64,000 nt of DNA. It comes from Gamsiella multidivaricata (lineage: Eukaryota > Mortierellomycota > Mortierellomycetes > Mortierellales > Mortierellaceae). Shown here one piece after another: positions 58,871-64,000 of this stretch; position 1 is the first letter of the stretch; each line of letters opens with the position of its first letter. The stretch spans positions 248,001-312,000 of the forward strand of contig NW_026251725.1 of assembly GCF_025024155.1 (NCBI RefSeq), read 5' to 3'. The notes beneath the pieces were generated by a model. That model saw only the letters and a list, made by a program, of their open reading frames with translations. It had not been told where the DNA came from and ran no database searches. The position numbers were made by a program, and so were the translations under genes.

Positions 58871-59088
58871 TCGGCAGATCTTGCTACATATGCGCGCTAG
58901 CATCCTTTCGCCTCATTGCTCTTTCTGTCGCAATAAAACTTGTAAAAACAAGGAACTCTGTACTTTTTGTGCAATCACAGCATGGTTCAAGCAAGAGCAG
59001 CCTTGTCTCTTCAAATTGGAGCAAACATCTGCTTTATTATTATTCTGCAGGAAAAAAAGGTACAACCAGAAGATGGTGACCGATTCCT

Positions 59089-62000
59089 TTAGTGGACAAT
59101 AGAACTGGCAGCCATGCTCGTGTGAGTCGAAGGCAAGGTCGAATCCTGCGATTTTCCACTCTCACTCCCCTGGATCGAAGGCGGCAACACAGAAATACCC
59201 TCATTCGGATTTGCCACCACCGTTCCGTCGTCGCCCAAGTGGTGTGGGTGATATGGACTCATATAATCCGTCGTACAATGGTCCACGTCTTTGATCCAGG
59301 GATCCTCAAGAACCTCTGTGATCAACACGCGTTTGCTGGGATCAGTCTCCAGGATCCGAGACATGATCGCTCGGCTCTCCCGAGGCATTAGCTTCAGAAG
59401 TCGCAACTTGCCTGTGCCGTCAGGCCTTGCGAATGCTTGGAACGATTGGTCCTCTATCTTCGGGATCCTCCATGGGAAGCGGCGCAGTGTCATACACAAA
59501 AAGATGATCCCTAGTGACCACACATCCGCTAGCCGAGGATCATACTGGTCTGCCGTAAACAGCTCCGGAGCGATATATGGGTCCGATCCAGAGATGCCTG
59601 GATATCGAATAACCATTTGCATCAGTTTAAATGAAGTTCAAATAGGTAGATGATGGGAGAAATAAAACAGGGTACGTTACGTTACCTCGAGCCATCTGGA
59701 TCTTCTTCTCGAACGGTAGTTGATAAACCATGGAGCACCCAAAATCGATAATCTTGACAATACCGCGTTCGTTCATCACACAGTTATCTAGCTTCAGATC
59801 CCTGTGTGCAACTCCAAGGCTGTGTAGGTACGCGACCCCATCGACTATACCCTTGAAGCAACAGGCTATCTCCTCGCGACCCATAAGGCCGGACATGACC
59901 GCCGAAAACAACTCATACTTTGCAAATTCCATGACCTCATAGTAGTTACCCGACTCCTTCACAATATCCATCGTCTCGATGATGTTGGGATGATGGAATG
60001 TCGATCCTAAACAGTACTCCGAGGTCACCTTCTTGACATAGGAACGCTCCGACTCGTTGGGTCGACGTTTGCGGAACTGCTTGATCGCAAAGACCTTCTG
60101 ATCCGACGACCTAGATAGAATGCGGACCGTGCCGCCAGCGCCTCGGCCGAGGATTTTGCCCAGCTTGCCGTACTTTTTCCGCAAGTCCGTATCGATCGCG
60201 TTGCCGTGTTGCCCGCTCGATTTTTCTGAGCCATGCACGCTGCCTTCTTTGCTTGCTCCATGATGATGCGAAGTTGAATGGGCCCATTCCGATAGCATAC
60301 CGGATTTCTTGGCCTTTAAAGATGGTGTAGCAAGAAGTTCGTTTCGAGCAGGTGCTGTAGTTGGATCAATGACCGGCGAAAGTTGCGGAGAAGGACCAAC
60401 GTTGAAGAATCGCTTGAGGTCGTGAAAAATGCCATGAGAGGTCTCCCGAGCGGACTTTCTGGGTGGTATCTTCGATGGGTCTATCTCCTTATCCTTCTTC
60501 TTGAGATGGAAGATATGAGACGAGTGTCTGTGAGGAGAAGCAGGCCTTGAGATCGACGCATTGGCCATAGCATTGGTATCTACCACTGCTGCCTGGGGAG
60601 TAGAAGGACCAGGCGTGGATGGCGCTGTCACTGAGAGACGGATTTCTTCTCGGGTTCCAGGTACCGATATCACATCTGGCTGCTTGTCAAACTTTTGCGA
60701 CTGGAAATTGCTCGTAAGCTGACTGACTTCAGCATCATCGGGTGCAATGATTCTTAGGGGGGCACTCGGTGGGTGCTGCGGTATAGTAGGCTGCGAAGCA
60801 GCATCGAGTTGTCTACGTTGAGTCCAGTCTACGCCAGATGGCGGGATGTAATAGCCATAGTCCTCGTCGTCCGAGTTGTGCCTTGAAGTTTCGACCGAGA
60901 CTGGATGTGAAATCAGGTCATCAGTGGAGTCCGTACTGGTCCTGGTAAGATAAGATCCGTGCAAGTGGGTCGATGTGGTTGGGTTACTGCTGCGATGCAG
61001 GGAATGATTCGGCCGAGAGTGAGAATCGTAGCGTTCTTCAGGGGCAGCAGGCTGAGCAGCAGCCTTGGGTTCGTCGTTGTCTGAGCCAGAAAGCCGATCC
61101 GAGTCTCCATCGTTTCCTGTCTCGCGGCGTGCGGCCACCAGTCTCGTGGCTGCATTCTCGATTATCTGGTCAATCTCAACCGGGGTCATATCTGAGATAA
61201 CGGCTCTGGACCTCCGTCCTGCGCCCATGAGTTGCGGTTCCATGTGCTCCATGCCCTGCGGTGGAATGTTTTCGCTAATTCTGACTGGCGACCCCAACTT
61301 TGTATTCTGTACGGCTGCTGTGCGGTCAATAGAGTTCAAGTCTTTCTGTGGCGAAGATTGTTGCTGCTCCTCTTCCTGTTCAGTCGTATCAGTGTTGGTT
61401 TCCTCTGGCACAGCAGAAGATAGTGCAAGTGGTGAGATTGGCAGCTTGCGTTTGGATGGGGGGACATGTAAAGTATTGGAAGACACGTCGTGTCCAGTCT
61501 GCATTGTTGGTGCTCGAATAACGGGCTGAGAGGAGGGGTTGTCGGCTGTTTGAGTTGGTGGATGTGAACTCGTTTGCAGCGGTGGAGCCTCAGTGCTTCC
61601 AGCGCTCACTGGCACCGGTGGCGCAGGGTAATCGGTGACCGGATGCTCTTGGTCGTCGCTGATAGGGCTATGTACATTTGGCATCGGCGGTGGCGACGGT
61701 GTGCGAGCGGGTGAACCAAGAGCGAATGGCGAGGAGATGTTGGGATGCAGAGGTGCAGCGACGGCAGGAATGGGCGATGGCAGCTCCAGGTCTGAAGGCG
61801 GAGAGTGCTGAGAAGGGTCATCAACTGATCCGAAGTGGGATGGATAGTGCTCCAAGTACTGTGCGAGGTGGGTCATATCAGGAGAGTGGATGGCTGGTGT
61901 GGGGCGGCGTTCTACAAAGTCCAAGACTGGTAGCCGTTCCTGCTCTAATGCGTCGGGGGTGGCTGTGGCGACAGAGTTAGCGGGTGAAGTCAGACGGGTG

Positions 62001-62107
62001 AGGACGTGGTTGGGAAGTGCAGATAACGTAGGAGGGGTCGGATGAATATCCTCTGTCGAGGCAGCGCCGTCGTTTTCGCAGCTGTAGTGGTTGTTAGTGT
62101 CGGCCAT
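59089..62107 (-). CDS. HAL/Npr1-type serine/threonine protein kinase
   Basis: Two exons on the minus strand: 62107-59686 and 59597-59089, 2931 nt, 976 residues. Residues 1-640 are Ser/Pro/Thr-rich and disordered, with many potential phosphosites. The kinase domain spans about 644-905 and is complete: glycine loop [11 protein letters not shown], Lys of VFAIKQF, catalytic [16 protein letters not shown], then across the intron [15 protein letters not shown], and [11 protein letters not shown]. The fungal-specific HAL/Npr1 group (Sat4/Hal4, Hal5, Npr1, Ptk) shares this GS-PYIAPE activation segment and a long regulatory N-terminus. Those kinases control plasma-membrane transporters and nutrient or ion uptake. 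Assignment to the group is firm, to a specific member not. It is convergent with PHF5A, 218 bases away. Confidence 0.93.
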
Positions 62108-63264
62108 CTAAAAGAAGAGGATCGACCACACGTGTTAGAAGAAGAAGGTGCGATCGCATGTTAGTGCAGTCAGCGCAGAGAGAGGGATCGGCCACGATCT
62201 GTGGGATTCGTATGAATTAGAACGGAATGCAGATGAAATCCACATTGTGGTATCTCGATCAAGGGCAGCACAGCATTACGCCAGAGTTTTTGTGTCCACA
62301 GTGCAGCGAGCACATCCACAGGGCAAAGATGTCGATCCCGGCAGTAGAGTGAGGATGGCTACTGGGTGCTTCCTTGCTTCCTTGCTTGTTAAGCGTGCGA
62401 AACGGAGGCCCTTTCTTTTGGCAGGAAATGGATTTCTCACGTTGTGGTTACGTGCGATGTACAATGATGACATATTTTTTCTCCCAACGGTCTGCTCATC
62501 CCGTCATCCGAAAGACACACAGCAAACAGCCACAGCCATTTTGACGAAGATCCCAGCCATAGACCATGGAGGCAGTATTTGGCATCCCATTACCTTCAAG
62601 TCAGCTTCTCGACAAAGGATGTATGGACTGAGTGTCTCCGGGATATCGGTCTTCAGAAACACGCCGCCAAAAATGTAAGGATAATAAGAAAAGTCGATTC
62701 GGGTTGTATAAGATGGAATGCAATGAACCAGAATGAAATGAGCAGACAGACCGGATGGAATGAGCAGCGAAAATAGAGAGGGGATGGTGCGAGAGAGGAT
62801 AGGGGAAGAACAGAAGAGCAGGACAGTGGGGGAAAGAAGTGCATGTCTTGAAAGAAAGGATGTTTCACACGCTGACTGACAAACCCGATTCGCCGCCTGC
62901 TGCTGCTGCGTCTCTTCGTATTCCACTGCAAGCATCATCATTGCCATCATCATAGCATGGCATCGGCCATGGAAAAAAACACAAATATGCAGTTGCATTT
63001 TTGGTGGCGTAAAAAGTCGTGCTATAGCCATGCCCTATGTCGTTGTGCGACCAAAGGGAAAAGTTGTAACGCGTCGAACCGCTTTCTCTGCTCTCCACTT
63101 CAATTGCCTCCTTTTTACTTTTTTGCTTGGCTCTATGAAAAACGAATACTGTGCATGGTATTGGTGTATGAAGTATATGTGTTGCGCGTTGTCCTGTAGT
63201 CTATGCGGTAGCAGCATCAACAATGTATCTAACGCACGCATTAAAAAAAATTCCCATTGGCATT
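62108..63264. other. No gene seen
   Basis: About 1.15 kb: the kinase promoter side and the 3' side of the glutamate-cysteine ligase regulatory gene. Only shadow frames. Confidence 0.45.
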
Positions 63265-63266
63265 GG

Positions 63267-64000
63267 TTAGCTTGAATGGGTTCCCAGAGAAGTGAATGCC
63301 TTAGTAATAACGCAATTCCAAACATACCCTTTCCGTGTAACGAGTCCACGGCCTGTGAGGATGGCAGAGTACTTGAGCACGGACCTAGGTGCCAAAGAAG
63401 AAGCAGATGTGGCAGGCAGATGAGGCTGCAGCAGTGAGGCCAATGTTGACTTTGGTAAAATGTCTATTCGCAGCGGAAAAGGATCGCTCACAATGAGTTC
63501 AGCAAGCATACTCCGATCATCCATCGTGCACGCTCGACAATAACAGTGCTCGCACGTACTAGTAGAGTCACCATGGGTCAATAGCTCGATTCCCTCGGCT
63601 TTTGCGTACTCGACCAATCCCTTGGGGAGCACACAGCAGTCCTGAAGATTCACCTGGTTCAGTTCAGGGGCTACTGCTCCAACCGAGAGTGCTACCTCCT
63701 TCAAGATCACTAGCTGTTGCTTCGAGAACTCGGATACACCTAGGCGACCGATCCGTCCATTCATGCGGAGCTCTGACAGTCGCCTCCAAACTGGCAGGTA
63801 GTATTGTTGAACATCTCGCTTGAAATCCTCAAGCTCTGCTTCATCGAGCTCGTTCTCGTCAAAGGTCTGGTTGGGGAGAGCAAGGATGAAATTATCCACA
63901 ACCAGATTGGATGTACTCAAGACAGAGTCAAGATTCTGGAATGCCTTGTCCAAGTGCTCGACAGACAGCAGTGCAGACGCTCCAGCAGGTGATAAGAAGA
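63267..64000 (-). CDS. Glutamate-cysteine ligase regulatory (modifier) subunit, 5' cut by window edge
   Basis: Aldo-keto-reductase-fold subunit that tunes the catalytic glutamate-cysteine ligase in glutathione synthesis; cytosolic. The frame is open to the right edge (reads SPAGASALLSVEHLDKAFQN there), so the N-terminus is missing. Conserved features are IGRLGVSEFSKQQL, the family block NQVNLQDCCVLP, then GIELLTHGDS and the C-terminal LKYSAILTGRGLVTRKG. The frame continues to a stop at 63267, but a good donor GTATGT begins right after the codons for TRKG (63322-63327). Splicing to the AG before CTAACC (about 63271) would give GGC TAA, ending the protein at that Gly. Either end is possible; the spliced one fits the family better. 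Confidence 0.9.
   Translation of the reverse strand, partial: FLSPAGASALLSVEHLDKAFQNLDSVLSTSNLVVDNFILALPNQTFDENELDEAELEDFKRDVQQYYLPVWRRLSELRMNGRIGRLGVSEFSKQQLVILKEVALSVGAVAPELNQVNLQDCCVLPKGLVEYAKAEGIELLTHGDSTSTCEHCYCRACTMDDRSMLAELIVSDPFPLRIDILPKSTLASLLQPHLPATSASSLAPRSVLKYSAILTGRGLVTRKGYVWNCVITKAFTSLGTHSS

Overview
This window is nuclear DNA from an intron-rich fungus. Most genes have several short GT-AG introns. The conserved set (Bfr1, eL18, F1-ATPase beta, GTP cyclohydrolase I, PHF5A/Rds3, a HAL-type kinase, GPI-type wall protein, copine) fits an early-diverging fungus. The lineage-type families (long LRR-like proteins, PD-(D/E)XK-like effector-type proteins, a His-rich single-pass protein) make Mortierellomycota/Mucoromycota the best guess. 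That assignment is inference. Gene boundaries were rebuilt by hand from splice signals, and in most genes exon phases and total lengths close exactly.

Layout. 0-8.3 kb is a rearranged accessory block: the 3' part of an ankyrin-like gene, an intact five-exon PD-(D/E)XK-like gene, a 312-bp tandem duplication, and a mosaic of duplicated gene pieces. Two fragments of an LRR-like family lie in the right order and orientation on either side of this material, as if one gene had been interrupted. 9-21 kb is a dense conserved block: acyl-CoA oxidase with a PTS2 signal, ATP2, BFR1, RPL18 and a 2OG-Fe(II) oxygenase. 24-31 kb holds a decayed mitochondrial ClpX copy followed by a long LRR-like gene split by two in-frame stops. 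31.5-43 kb holds a secreted GPI-type protein, a 1271-residue four-LIM protein and a His-rich membrane protein. 47-52.4 kb holds FOL2 and a copine. 53.7-57 kb is a second accessory island: a 270-bp tandem array abutting a second PD-(D/E)XK-like gene. 58-64 kb holds PHF5A, a HAL/Npr1-type kinase and the edge-truncated glutamate-cysteine ligase regulatory subunit.

The conserved genes are housekeeping functions with no evident shared pathway beyond energy and redox metabolism (peroxisomal beta-oxidation, F1Fo ATP synthase, glutathione synthesis, pterin synthesis). The novelty is in the accessory islands, where lineage families show duplication, fusion, interruption and stop-codon decay. Three gene-poor stretches (21.3-24.1, 38.1-41.0 and 42.9-47.2 kb) contain nothing I can assign with confidence.
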